From Mycolicibacterium litorale (lineage in GTDB: Bacteria > Actinomycetota > Actinomycetes > Mycobacteriales > Mycobacteriaceae): a stretch of DNA of 64,000 nt. The notes below the pieces were generated by a model. That model was not told where the DNA came from, did no database searches, and worked only from the letters and a program-made list of their open reading frames with translations. This document shows positions 34,112 through 42,793 of the stretch, one piece after another. Location of the stretch: positions 4,092,001 to 4,156,000 of the forward strand of contig CP019882.1 in NCBI GenBank assembly GCA_002007745.1. Direction: 5' to 3'. Numbering within the stretch: position 1 is the stretch's first letter; every line of letters starts with the position of its first letter. A program made the position numbers and the translations under genes.

Positions 34112-35253
34112 CGCAGTCGCACTCCGCTGTCGACGTCGAACAAATAGACCCGCTCCGGCGGCGCCGTCACCACCACACCCTGCTCGGGGTCGTAGCTGTC
34201 CTGCGGGGGCGTCTGCACCACGATGCCCTCCTCTATCCCCGCCACCGTGCTGGTGGCCAGGCCGAATTCCAGCAGGTGCTCGAAATAGGCGATGGTGCAG
34301 TCGATTCCGCTCTCACTCGCGGTGACGATCGCGGCGTCCTGGGGACGGATGCCCACCGTGACCCGGGTGCCGTCGGCCACGCCGGTCGCGGCGGTGGCCA
34401 ACCGACCAGCGCCCGAACCGATTTCGACGTAGACGCGGCCACCGTCGGTGCGGGTGACCCCGCGCAGCGTGTTGATCTGCGGCTCGCCGACGAACTGGGC
34501 GACGAACAAGTTCGCCGGGTCGTCGAAGACCTCGTCGGGTGTTCCGAACTGTTGCACCACTCCGGCATCCATGACCGCCAGCCGATCAGCCAGCGACAGC
34601 GCCTCCACCTGGTCGTGGGTGACCACGATGGTGGTGTAGCCGAACTCACGCTGCAGGATCTTCAGCTCGCGGCGCACCCGTTGGCGCGCCGAGGCGTCGA
34701 GGTGGCTGAGCGGTTCGTCGAGCAGCAGCACCGGTGGGTTGCGCACCAGCGCGCGGGCCAGCGCGACGCGCTGCTTCTGCCCTGAGGACAACCCGGCCGG
34801 GCGCAACTCCATCAGGTCGTCCATCTCCAGCCGGCGGCTGATCGAGGCGACCATGTTCTCGGCGCCCTTCACCTTGCGCGCCTTGAGCCCGTAGAGCAGG
34901 TTGTCGCGGATCGACATCGGCGGGTAGAGCGCATAGCTCTCGAATCCGACTCCGATTCCGCGTTTGGCGGCCGGAAGCTGGGAGATCTCCCGGTCACCGA
35001 TCCGGACGGATCCGCTAGTGACCGTTTCCAGTCCGGCGATCATCCGCAGCGTGGTGGTCTTGCCGCATCCGGACGGTCCCAGCAGGGCCACCAACTCGCC
35101 GGCTTCGATGGCCAGGTTGATGCCCTTGACCGCCGTGACACTCTCCCGTCCGCGCGAAGCATAGGTCTTGACGAGGTCGGTGAGGGTGAGGCTCTTGGCG
35201 GCTCCCCCAGTGCCGTCAAGAGCCGAGCGCGGTTGGGTACTGGTGATAGTCAC
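34108..35253 (-). CDS. ABC transporter ATPase (CUT1 polyol/sugar importer), copy A
   Basis: A 381-aa MalK/UgpC-like ATPase: Walker A LLGPSGCGKTTTLR, signature LSSGQKQRVALARALV, Walker B LLLDEPLSHLD, switch His in VVTHDQVEAL, then a C-terminal TOBE/regulatory domain (about 250-381). It has an unusual N-terminal extension of about 25 residues (TSTQPRSALDGTGGAAKSLT). It overlaps derK and the second ATPase gene by 4 bp each, so all belong to one operon with both permeases and the binding protein. CUT1 importers normally need one ATPase type; the two here are distinct and may form a heterodimer. Confidence 0.92.
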   Translation of the reverse strand: MTITSTQPRSALDGTGGAAKSLTLTDLVKTYASRGRESVTAVKGINLAIEAGELVALLGPSGCGKTTTLRMIAGLETVTSGSVRIGDREISQLPAAKRGIGVGFESYALYPPMSIRDNLLYGLKARKVKGAENMVASISRRLEMDDLMELRPAGLSSGQKQRVALARALVRNPPVLLLDEPLSHLDASARQRVRRELKILQREFGYTTIVVTHDQVEALSLADRLAVMDAGVVQQFGTPDEVFDDPANLFVAQFVGEPQINTLRGVTRTDGGRVYVEIGSGAGRLATAATGVADGTRVTVGIRPQDAAIVTASESGIDCTIAYFEHLLEFGLATSTVAGIEEGIVVQTPPQDSYDPEQGVVVTAPPERVYLFDVDSGVRLR

Positions 35254-36395
35254 TGTGCTGCCTCCAACGTGGTGTCGCGGTCGTCGGTCCGCAGACTCTC
35301 GGTGTGCCCGGCTCCGTCGCCGTGATCGGGGGCGAACACATGAATGTCGGACTCGGCGACGGTCATGGCGACGGTCGCCCCCTCGCCGACACCCTCGCGT
35401 CCGGACGCCAGCACGATCAACTGGGTCCCGCCGACGTCGACGGTCAGTTCGATGTTGCGGCCCAGTCGCTCGGCCAGCTTCACCCGGCCGTGCAGCTGCG
35501 TCCGCGAGTCGCTGTCGTCGACGACGTTGATGACCTCGATATCGCTGGGCCGCAACCCTACTCGGACCCGATCACCACGATCGAGCGTGACTGCCGCCGG
35601 GACGGGCACATCGAACGAGCCGTCGCCGAGCCGGATCCGGCCGTCGTCGACCACACCGTCGAGGATGTTGATCTCGGGCTGACCGAGCGCCCTGGCGACG
35701 AAGGTATCGGCCGGCCGTCGCCAGATCTGTTCGGGTGTGCCGATCTGCACCAGTGAGCCGTTGCGCAGCACCGCGATCCGGTCACCGAGCGCCAGCGCCT
35801 CCTGGTAGTCGTGCGTGACATAGACGGTGGTGGTGTTCGACATCGCGCCGAGCTGCTTGAGCTCGGCGCGCATGGCTGCCCGCAGCTTCGCGTCGAGGTG
35901 ACTCAGTGGCTCGTCGAGCAGATAGACGTCGGCGGGTCGCACCAGAACCCGCCCGAGTGCCACCCGCTGGCGCTGCCCGTTGGACAACTCGCGCGGAAAA
36001 CGGTTGAGCAGGTGGTTGATTCCCAGCGTGGTCGTCACCTGACCGATGCGCTCGGTGCGCTGGGCTTCGGTGTACTTGCCGGTGCGACCCGACTTCAGCG
36101 GCGAAGCCAGGTTCTCGCTGACCGACTTCTGCGGGTAGAGGGCATAGCTTTCGAACGCCATGGCCACGTTGCGGTGATAGGGCTCCACCCGGGTGACGTC
36201 CACCCCGCCGATGTGCACCGACCCGCCGTCGATGTCCACCAGCCCGGCGATCGATTTCAGGGTGGTGGTCTTACCCGCGCCGCTGGGGCCGAGGATGACG
36301 AAGAATTCACCGTCGGCGATGTCCACGGTCAGGTCGTCGACCGCCGTGACCTTGCCGTAGGTCTTGCGAACGTTGGCCAGCGAGACTGTTGCCAT
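35250..36395 (-). CDS. ABC transporter ATPase (CUT1 polyol/sugar importer), copy B
   Basis: A 381-aa ATPase from ATG 36395, which overlaps the permease stop (ATGA); the longer open frame upstream is a shadow of the permease gene. The motifs are LGPSGAGKTTTLKS, LSNGQRQRVALGRVLV, VYLLDEPLSHLD and VYVTHDYQEAL. The C-terminal TOBE region carries RVGLRPSDIEVI. It is clearly paralogous to copy A but differs in the D-loop surroundings and regulatory domain, consistent with an ATPase heterodimer of the GlcV- or Ugp-like kind. Confidence 0.92.
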   Translation of the reverse strand: MATVSLANVRKTYGKVTAVDDLTVDIADGEFFVILGPSGAGKTTTLKSIAGLVDIDGGSVHIGGVDVTRVEPYHRNVAMAFESYALYPQKSVSENLASPLKSGRTGKYTEAQRTERIGQVTTTLGINHLLNRFPRELSNGQRQRVALGRVLVRPADVYLLDEPLSHLDAKLRAAMRAELKQLGAMSNTTTVYVTHDYQEALALGDRIAVLRNGSLVQIGTPEQIWRRPADTFVARALGQPEINILDGVVDDGRIRLGDGSFDVPVPAAVTLDRGDRVRVGLRPSDIEVINVVDDSDSRTQLHGRVKLAERLGRNIELTVDVGGTQLIVLASGREGVGEGATVAMTVAESDIHVFAPDHGDGAGHTESLRTDDRDTTLEAAQ

Positions 36396-37273
36396 CAGGC
36401 TTTCACCGCCCCAAACGACAGGCCCCGCACCAGATAGCGCTGGATGGTCAGGGCGAGGATCAAAGGTGGCAGCGCGGCGATGACGGCCGCTGCGGCCGTG
36501 AGGTTGTAGTACGCCTGCCCGCCACCGCCGAGGAATTTGGTGATCGCGACCGTGACCGTGCCGGCATTCGTGTCGGCCAGGATGAGCGGGAAGACGTAGT
36601 TGTTCCAGGCGAAGATGAAGGCCAGCAGCGCGGCGGCCGCGATTCCGGGCCGCACGATCGGCAGGGCCACCATCAGGAAGGCTCGGCGCCGGGTATAGCC
36701 GTCGAGCAGCGCGGCGTGTTCGAGATCCTCGGGCAGGTCCTGGAAGTAGGACCGCAGGATCCAGATCACCAGCGGCATGGTGACCAGTTGCAGCACCCAG
36801 ATCATCCCCACCTTGGTGTCGAACAGACCGATCTGGTTGTAGATCACGAACAGCGGCACGATCACCATCAGCTCCGGGGCGAACCGGAACGAGAGCATCT
36901 GGAACATCAGATCTTCGCTGCCCCGATACTTCCACCGGCCGGCGGCGTAGGCCGCGGGAATGCCGATCACCAGCGAGACGATCACCGCCCCACCGCAGTT
37001 GATCAGGCTGGTCAGCATCGCGGACTTGAAATCGACGCTGGTCATCTCGGTCCCCTTGTCCGACAACACGGTGGCGAAGTTGGACCAGGTGGGGCTGAAC
37101 GAGAAATAGGTGGTGGTCTGCTGCTCATTGTTCTTCAGGGCCAGGATCACCATCCAGGCGATCGGGAACAGCGAGAAGATGAACCAGAAGACCAGGCCGA
37201 CGTCGGCGGCCACCGACCCGATGGCGAACCGCTTCTGGCCCGGCAGGAGTTCACGTCTGCTCAACAGTGCCAT
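36395..37273 (-). CDS. ABC transporter permease, MalG-type (CUT1)
   Basis: A 292-aa inner-membrane permease with six predicted helices and the cytoplasmic EAA loop EDLEHAALLDGYTRRRAFLMV followed by PIVRPGIAAAALLAF, the coupling site for the ATPases. It lies 3 bp from the MalF-type gene. It forms the transmembrane pathway with its partner for import of the polyol delivered by the lipoprotein at 38245-39671. Confidence 0.93.
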   Translation of the reverse strand: MALLSRRELLPGQKRFAIGSVAADVGLVFWFIFSLFPIAWMVILALKNNEQQTTTYFSFSPTWSNFATVLSDKGTEMTSVDFKSAMLTSLINCGGAVIVSLVIGIPAAYAAGRWKYRGSEDLMFQMLSFRFAPELMVIVPLFVIYNQIGLFDTKVGMIWVLQLVTMPLVIWILRSYFQDLPEDLEHAALLDGYTRRRAFLMVALPIVRPGIAAAALLAFIFAWNNYVFPLILADTNAGTVTVAITKFLGGGGQAYYNLTAAAAVIAALPPLILALTIQRYLVRGLSFGAVKA

Positions 37274-37276
37274 GGG

Positions 37277-38233
37277 TCAGGACTCCGCTCCCGCAGCGCG
37301 GCGCTGCGCCTTGCCGAGCACGCTCACCAGGTAGCGCGCGGTGATGAACACGATGATCCAGAGCAGCAGCATGTACGTGCTGCCCCGGGAGTAGTCCAGG
37401 TTGATGATCGAGTCTTCGAAGGCACCGATCTGCAGGGTGCGGGTCGCCACGCCGGGACCACCGGCGGTCAGCACGAAGATGTGGTCGAAAACCTTGAGGT
37501 TGTCCATGAACCGGAAGATCACCGCGACCAGGATGTAGGGCCACAGCATCGGCAGCATCAGCTTGCGGAACATGTAGAACCAGCTGGCGCCGTCGACCTC
37601 GGATGCCTCGAACGGTTCGCGGGGCAGCGACCGGATGCCGGCCAGCACCAGGATGGCCACGAACGGGGTGAAGATCCAGACGTCGACCAGGATGACCGAC
37701 CACAGCGCGGTGGTGCCGGACAGCCAATCGAAGGTGTTGCCCAGTCCCAGAACGTGGTTGAGGATGCCGAACTGCGGATTGAACATCAGCTTCCACATCA
37801 CGCCGGCGATCACCGGCGCGATCATCAACGGCAGGATCAGGACCTTCTCGAACAGCTTGCCGATCAGGCTGGAGCGGTTGAGCAGCAGGGCCAGACCCAC
37901 GCCCAGGACGGTTTCCACGGCGGTGGCCACCAGCGCGAAGATCGCGGTGACCTTCACGCTCTGCCAGAACACCTGATCGCCCAGCACCGAGGCGAAGTTC
38001 TTGAACCAGACGAAGTGCGGGTTGGGGTTCACCGCGGCGTAGTTCAGGAACGCGTAGTACGCGCCGACGACGAACGGGTACAGGATGCCGATGACGATCA
38101 CCAGGGCGGGGATCGACAACAGGTAGGGGCGCAGTTTGCGCCGCCACTCCGGAACCTCCGGCAGGGCACCGCGTCGGGCGGCCGCCGGCTGGTCCGACGT
38201 GGCGGTCGGCGCCTTGGGGGTCTGCGTGGTCAT
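37277..38233 (-). CDS. ABC transporter permease, MalF-type (CUT1)
   Basis: A 318-aa permease with an N-terminal cytosolic tail of about 35 residues, then six helices. The EAA loop reads REPFEASEVDGASWFYMFRKL followed by MLPMLWPYILV. It is MalF-type by order (first permease after the binding protein) and by the extended N-terminus. It lies 11 bp after the binding-protein gene in the same operon. Confidence 0.93.
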   Translation of the reverse strand: MTTQTPKAPTATSDQPAAARRGALPEVPEWRRKLRPYLLSIPALVIVIGILYPFVVGAYYAFLNYAAVNPNPHFVWFKNFASVLGDQVFWQSVKVTAIFALVATAVETVLGVGLALLLNRSSLIGKLFEKVLILPLMIAPVIAGVMWKLMFNPQFGILNHVLGLGNTFDWLSGTTALWSVILVDVWIFTPFVAILVLAGIRSLPREPFEASEVDGASWFYMFRKLMLPMLWPYILVAVIFRFMDNLKVFDHIFVLTAGGPGVATRTLQIGAFEDSIINLDYSRGSTYMLLLWIIVFITARYLVSVLGKAQRRAAGAES

Positions 38234-38244
38234 AGCCGCTGCTC

Positions 38245-39671
38245 CTACAGGTTGACCTTGGACGTGTTGGTCTTCGCGAGGCTGCGTAGCCGGGACGCGG
38301 CGTCGTCACCGCCGTAGATGTCCTGCAACGCGACCGCCCAGTTCTGCGTGGTGTCGAAGAACTTCTTCTGCGGGGTGAACTGGATCTTCGATTCCCCGAT
38401 GACGGTCTCGAACGCCTCCAGATAGCCGTACTGGTTGGCCGCTACCCGCTTGAAGGTGGTGTCGAACACCGACTTTCGCACCGGGTCGGCGTAGGTGCCG
38501 CCCTCCACCGCCTTGTTCATCGATTCCTTGCCGGTGGCCCATTGGATGAACAGCCAGGCCGGCAGCTTGTTGCGGGAGTTGGCGCTCATCGCCCAGCTCC
38601 ACGTCCACAGATTGGTCTTGTAGTTGCCGTCCGGTCCGGCCGGGCCGGCGTACCAGCCGAGATTGCCGGCTTCCTTGCTGGCACCGGGCTTGTTCTTCGG
38701 ATAGGTGGCGCTGTCGGCGTCGAACACCATCATCGCCTTACCGTCGCCGAGATCGCCGGTGGCGTTGGGGTAGTCGTAGGTGGTCCACGACGTGGGACCG
38801 GCCTTGTGCTGCATCTCGATCCACTTCTTGGTGAATTCGATGGCCTTGTCCGAATCCATCTCGGCGACCAGTTCGGAACCGTTGAACTTGTAGTCCACCG
38901 CGCCTTCGCGGGTGTACTGGGTCATGAACCCGGGGTGGATGGTGGCCCACGATTTCGAGCCGCGGGTGGAGATGCCGTACCGGTTGGCCGAGCGGTCGGT
39001 GAGGTCGACAGCCAACTGGATGAAGTTGTCGAGCCGGTCCGGCAGCTTGGTGATGCCGCGCTGATCGAAGTAGGCCTTGTTGTAGGCGACGACGTTGTTC
39101 TCGAAGCCCCACGGAATCGCCCACTGACCACCGGTGCCCAGCGGGTGCCCCAGGGTGAAGTCCCAGCGCGTCGAGGTTCGCAAGCCCTCGAAGATGTCGT
39201 CGAAGTCGTACTCGGCGCTGGTGGCCGACGTGTTCTGCAGCCACGGGTTGAGGTCTTCGATCCAGCCCGGCGGCCCGTACTGCCAGATGAAGTAAGCCCG
39301 AGCATGAAGGCGTCGTGCTTGCCCGAGCCGCCGGCGAGTTCGGTGTTCAGCTTGGTGAAGTAGTCCGCCTCGGGCACCAGGTCGACGTTGACGTTGATCC
39401 CGGTGAGTTCGGTGAACTCAGCCAGCAGTGGTTGGTACGACTTCTGGTAGGGGTGCGGAGTCTGCAGGATGTTGATGGTCTGCCCGGCCGCCTTGCGCCA
39501 GTCGAACCCGCCGGATACCTCCGATGCCCCATTGGGCATGCTCGCCTTGCCGCCCACACCGCAGGCACTGAGCACCGGCAGGCTCGCCGCTGCCGCGCCG
39601 GCCAGCCCCATGGCTGCCAACATGTTGCGCCGCGACATCTGCGGCCCGGTGAATCTGCCCTGTGCAGTCAT
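38245..39671 (-). pseudogene. Polyol/sugar ABC substrate-binding lipoprotein, frameshifted at 39297-39299
   Basis: The two frames combine to about 475 aa. The first (from ATG 39671) has a Tat-like SRRNMLAAMGLAGAAAASLP and the lipobox LSAC, then GQTINILQTPHPYQKSYQPL and EADYFTKLNTELAGGSGKHD up to AFMLG. The second resumes as AYFIWQYGPPGWIEDLNPWL and runs to GDDAASRLRSLAKTNTSKVN. One C in the run 39297-39299 appears to be missing; with it the reading is continuous. This is an SBP_bac_1 extracellular receptor, in M. smegmatis-type clusters specific for threitol/erythritol. A consensus error is likelier than a mutation, since all downstream genes look intact or show the same error type. Confidence 0.82.
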
Positions 39672-39709
39672 TGAACAGACGTCCTCGTTTTCGGCGATCT
39701 CGGGTGTTC

Positions 39710-40798
39710 TCAGGCGGGGATCAGCGAGACCTTCACCGACTCGGAGCCACTGGCTACCAGGTCGAGGCCTTTCTGGAACTCGGTCAACGGCAGCTGGTGG
39801 GTGCAGATCTCATCCATCGGCAACACACCGGATTCGATCATCTTGATCGCCGCTGGCCAGCAGTACGGCCCGAGGTGCGCACCGAGCACGTCGAGCTCCT
39901 TGTCGTCGCTGATGATGCTCCAGTCGACGGTGACGTCACTGCCGAACACGCCGTATTCGACGTAGCGGCCGAGCTTGCGTAATGCGTTCAGGCCCTGCGG
40001 AACTGCCGACGGGTGGCCGGTGCCCTCCAGGTAGACATCGGCACCGTAACCGTCGGTGAGATCCCGAATGATCGACACCGCGTCCTGCTCGGCGATGTTG
40101 ATTGTGATGTCGGCCCCGCACTGCTTGGCGAGCTTCAACTTCTCCGGCGCCATGTCGAGGGCGATGACGTGCATCGGGTTCTTGGCCCGGGCTCCGGCCA
40201 CCATCCCGAGCCCGATCGGACCGCAGCCGGCCACCACGACGGTGTCCTCGAACTGGATCTGGGCGCGTTCGACCGCGTGCAGTGAGCACGACAGCGGTTC
40301 AGCGAAAGCGGCATGCTGGGGAGCCACGTGCGGAGAAACCTTGTGCACCAGCGCTTCTACCGGATAGATCATGTAGCTGGCCATCGCGCCGGGCGTGCGC
40401 CGCTTGAAGCCGTAGAGGTCGTGCGGCTGGCACATGTGGTACTGACCGCGCTTGCAGAACCGGCATTCCCAGCACGGCACGATCTGTTCGGAGACCACCC
40501 GGTCCCCCAACGCGATGTTCCACCGAGCGGCGGCCTCGTCGTCGAGATCGACTACCCGGCCTACGAATTCGTGGCCGGGAATGACCATGGTCTCGGCCCA
40601 GGCGGGACGGTTCTCGTCACCCCAGAACTTCGCCGCGCCGTGGTAGCACTTCAGGTCGCTGGCGCAGATACCGACGGCTTCGACCTTGACCAGGGCTTCA
40701 CCCGGCTTGCGCTGCGGTACCGCGACCTCCTCGAGTCGGTAGTCGTGCGGCCCGTGGCACACCACGGCCTGCATCTTCTCGGGAATCTGGTCGGGCAT
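39710..40798 (-). CDS. eltD: Zinc-dependent polyol dehydrogenase, probable L-threitol/erythritol dehydrogenase
   Basis: A 362-aa medium-chain zinc dehydrogenase: catalytic-zinc region VGICASDLKCYHG and IPGHEFVGRV, a structural zinc lobe CWECRFCKRGQYHMC (four Cys), a Rossmann VVAGCGPIGLGMVAGA and the cofactor-specific Asp in VIALDMAPEKL (NAD-preferring). It would oxidise the C4 polyol to erythrulose, feeding DerK/DerI. It is the first gene of the minus-strand operon, facing the SorC regulator across the twin operators. The gene name follows the M. smegmatis cluster; xylitol or another polyol is an alternative substrate. Confidence 0.78.
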   Translation of the reverse strand: MPDQIPEKMQAVVCHGPHDYRLEEVAVPQRKPGEALVKVEAVGICASDLKCYHGAAKFWGDENRPAWAETMVIPGHEFVGRVVDLDDEAAARWNIALGDRVVSEQIVPCWECRFCKRGQYHMCQPHDLYGFKRRTPGAMASYMIYPVEALVHKVSPHVAPQHAAFAEPLSCSLHAVERAQIQFEDTVVVAGCGPIGLGMVAGARAKNPMHVIALDMAPEKLKLAKQCGADITINIAEQDAVSIIRDLTDGYGADVYLEGTGHPSAVPQGLNALRKLGRYVEYGVFGSDVTVDWSIISDDKELDVLGAHLGPYCWPAAIKMIESGVLPMDEICTHQLPLTEFQKGLDLVASGSESVKVSLIPA

Positions 40799-40900
40799 CT
40801 GCGGCTCCTCTCACGGCGGGTTTCGGCAGCTTGCGCGGGTTCACACATGGCCTACCCCGGTGTGGCTCCAGTCACACTAACGCGCTGCCGCACATATGTC

Positions 40901-40945
40901 CAGAACGGATGTTCAGCGATTCTACAGACCAGAACAAATGTTCAG
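40901..40945 (+). promoter_or_regulatory. Twin palindromic operators in the polyol divergon
   Basis: Two near-identical 16-mers, CAGAACGGATGTTCAG (40901-40916) and CAGAACAAATGTTCAG (40930-40945), each contain the palindrome GAAC-N4-GTTC and lie 29 bp apart in the gap between eltD and the SorC gene. A CATACT box at 40949-40954, 8 bp before ATG 40962, could be the -10 of a leaderless regulator transcript. They are probable binding sites for the adjacent SorC-family protein. Confidence 0.72.
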
Positions 40946-40961
40946 TGTCATACTCGGTGGC

Positions 40962-42005
40962 ATGCCGAGGCCAGCCCAGCGCAGCAGCCTGACCGGCGTG
41001 GACGGTGCCGGGTCCGACGCTGACACCGGGCATTTCCCGCTGTCGTTGCTCTATGCCGCGGCGAAGCTCTACTACACCGAGGACGCCACCCAGGCCGAGG
41101 TCGCCGCGCAGCTCGGCACCAGTCGCGCGACCGTGAGCCGGTTACTGGCCGAAGCCAAGCGGCAAGGCATCGTGCGCATCGAGGTGGTGCCACCCGATCA
41201 GGCCCGCACCGGTGATCTGGCCGACCAACTGGCCCGCGCGCTGAGTCTGGCCAAGGTGTACCTGAGCCTGCCGCTGCCCAATCCCGGCCCCGGCCGCACC
41301 GTCGTCGATGTGATGGGCGGTGTGCTGGCACCCGCCGTCGGCCAGGCACTGGCCGCGGCTGAACTGCTGCCCGGTGACGTCCTGTTGGTGTCGTCGGGCC
41401 GAACGGTGTACGAAGTCGCCCAATTCGAACTCACCGCGCTGCCCGGCGTCGTCGTGGCGCCCACCGTCGGCGGCAACGACCAGCCCGAGGAGTGGTATCA
41501 GACCAACGAGATCACCCGGCTGGTCGCCAATCGGGTCAATGGTCGCGCCAGCTACCTGTTCGCCCCGGCGCTGCCCGGCCCCGACCTCTACCCGTCGCTG
41601 CTGCGCGATCCGAGCATCCAGCGGGTGCTGCATCTGTGGCCACGTGCCCGCTGCGCCCTCATGGGCGTGGGCGCCCCGCCGCTGATGCGTTCGGACATAC
41701 CGCAATTCGTGCCGACGGGATCGGACTCACTGCGTGCGGCGGTCGGTGACGTATGCTCTCGCTTCTACGACCGGGCCGGGGCGCCGGTGTCGTTCGAAGG
41801 CGGTGACCGGCTCATCGCCGTCGAACTCGAAGCGCTGCGCCATGTTCCGGTGACCATCGCCGTTGCGGTCGGCAGCGAGAAGATCGAATCCATCATCGGC
41901 GGGGCCCGCGGCGGCTATTTCAACCAGCTGGTCACCGACCCGGCGACCGCGGCCGCCATTCTCGACAGCCCCAGCCTGCAACGACAAGACGAGGAACTTT
42001 CGTGA
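40962..42005 (+). CDS. SorC/DeoR-type sugar-binding transcriptional regulator
   Basis: A 347-aa regulator. I prefer ATG 40962 over upstream in-frame ATGs (40938, 40896) because those overlap the operators, and a -10-like box sits just before it. The N-terminal helix-turn-helix is TQAEVAAQLGTSRATVSRLL (about residues 40-60); the remainder is the SorC sugar-phosphate-binding domain (VLLVSSGRTVYEVAQF, VVAPTVGGNDQ, SYLFAPALPGPDLYPSLL, IAVAVGSEKIESIIGGARGG). It probably responds to a phosphorylated C4 ketose and controls both divergent transcripts. It overlaps the SDR gene by 4 bp. Confidence 0.9.
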   Translation: MPRPAQRSSLTGVDGAGSDADTGHFPLSLLYAAAKLYYTEDATQAEVAAQLGTSRATVSRLLAEAKRQGIVRIEVVPPDQARTGDLADQLARALSLAKVYLSLPLPNPGPGRTVVDVMGGVLAPAVGQALAAAELLPGDVLLVSSGRTVYEVAQFELTALPGVVVAPTVGGNDQPEEWYQTNEITRLVANRVNGRASYLFAPALPGPDLYPSLLRDPSIQRVLHLWPRARCALMGVGAPPLMRSDIPQFVPTGSDSLRAAVGDVCSRFYDRAGAPVSFEGGDRLIAVELEALRHVPVTIAVAVGSEKIESIIGGARGGYFNQLVTDPATAAAILDSPSLQRQDEELS

Positions 42006-42793
42006 CCACCATCGCCGCGGCCCAGTCCACCACCACCGTGCGCCTGGACGGTAAGCGCGCCCTGATCACCGGTGCCACCAAGGGCATCGGAGCCGACATC
42101 GCCAGGACATTCGCCGCCGCGGGGGCCACCCTGGTCCTGTCCGGTCGGGATTCCGCCGAACTCGCCACCGCGCGAAGCACATTGGCTGGCGCTTACGGCG
42201 TCGAGGTAGCCGTCGCCGAGGTCGACCTCGCCGACCCGGACGGTCCGGCCGAACTCGCCGCGCAGGCCACCGCCGCGTTCGGCGGGTTGGATGTCCTGGT
42301 CAACAACGCGGGTATCTCCTATCCCGAGTCGGTCGTGGACACCGACCCCGGACACTTCGACCAGACCATCGCGGTCAACCTGCGCGCGCCGGCACTGCTG
42401 GCCGCGGCGGTGGGCGCCGACATGGTGCGCCAGCACATCGCGGGCTCGATCATCACGGTGGCCTCGGCGGCGGCACTGGCTCCGCTGCCCGAGCATTACG
42501 CCTACTGTGCCTCCAAGGCCGGGCTCATCATGGCGACCAAGGTGCTGGCCCGCGAACTCGGCGAGCACGGTATCCGCGCCAACTCGGTGTGCCCGACGGT
42601 GGTGCTCACCGAAATGGGTCAGCGGGTGTGGGGCGAAGCAGCCAAGGCCGCTCCCATGCTGGCCCGGATACCCTTGGGCCGCTTCGCCGTTCCGCGAGAG
42701 GTCTCCGAGGCGGTGCTGTGGCTGGCCTCCGACGCGGCCAGCATGATCTCCGGTGTCGACCTCCCCGTGGACGGCGGCTACACGATGGGTTGA
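42002..42793 (+). CDS. dthD: SDR polyol dehydrogenase, probable D-threitol dehydrogenase
   Basis: A 263-aa classical SDR from a GTG start that overlaps the regulator stop. The motifs are ALITGATKGIGADIA, DVLVNNAGISYPES, SIITVASAAALAP (Ser), YCASKAGL (YxxxK) and the PTVVLTEMGQ and GVDLPVDGGYTMG end. In the related M. smegmatis cluster an SDR (DthD) oxidises D-threitol to D-erythrulose, the DerK substrate. Co-transcription with the SorC regulator supports a role in the same pathway. The substrate could also be another tetritol or pentitol. The 3' end overlaps the convergent FGGY gene by 16 bp. Confidence 0.78.
   Translation: MTTIAAAQSTTTVRLDGKRALITGATKGIGADIARTFAAAGATLVLSGRDSAELATARSTLAGAYGVEVAVAEVDLADPDGPAELAAQATAAFGGLDVLVNNAGISYPESVVDTDPGHFDQTIAVNLRAPALLAAAVGADMVRQHIAGSIITVASAAALAPLPEHYAYCASKAGLIMATKVLARELGEHGIRANSVCPTVVLTEMGQRVWGEAAKAAPMLARIPLGRFAVPREVSEAVLWLASDAASMISGVDLPVDGGYTMG

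Noticed and set aside
36389..38317. 642-codon open frame on the plus strand opposite the two permease genes
   Set aside because: Its product is His/Gln/Asp-rich low-complexity sequence typical of the antisense of GC-rich membrane protein genes; the minus strand encodes clear CUT1 permeases.
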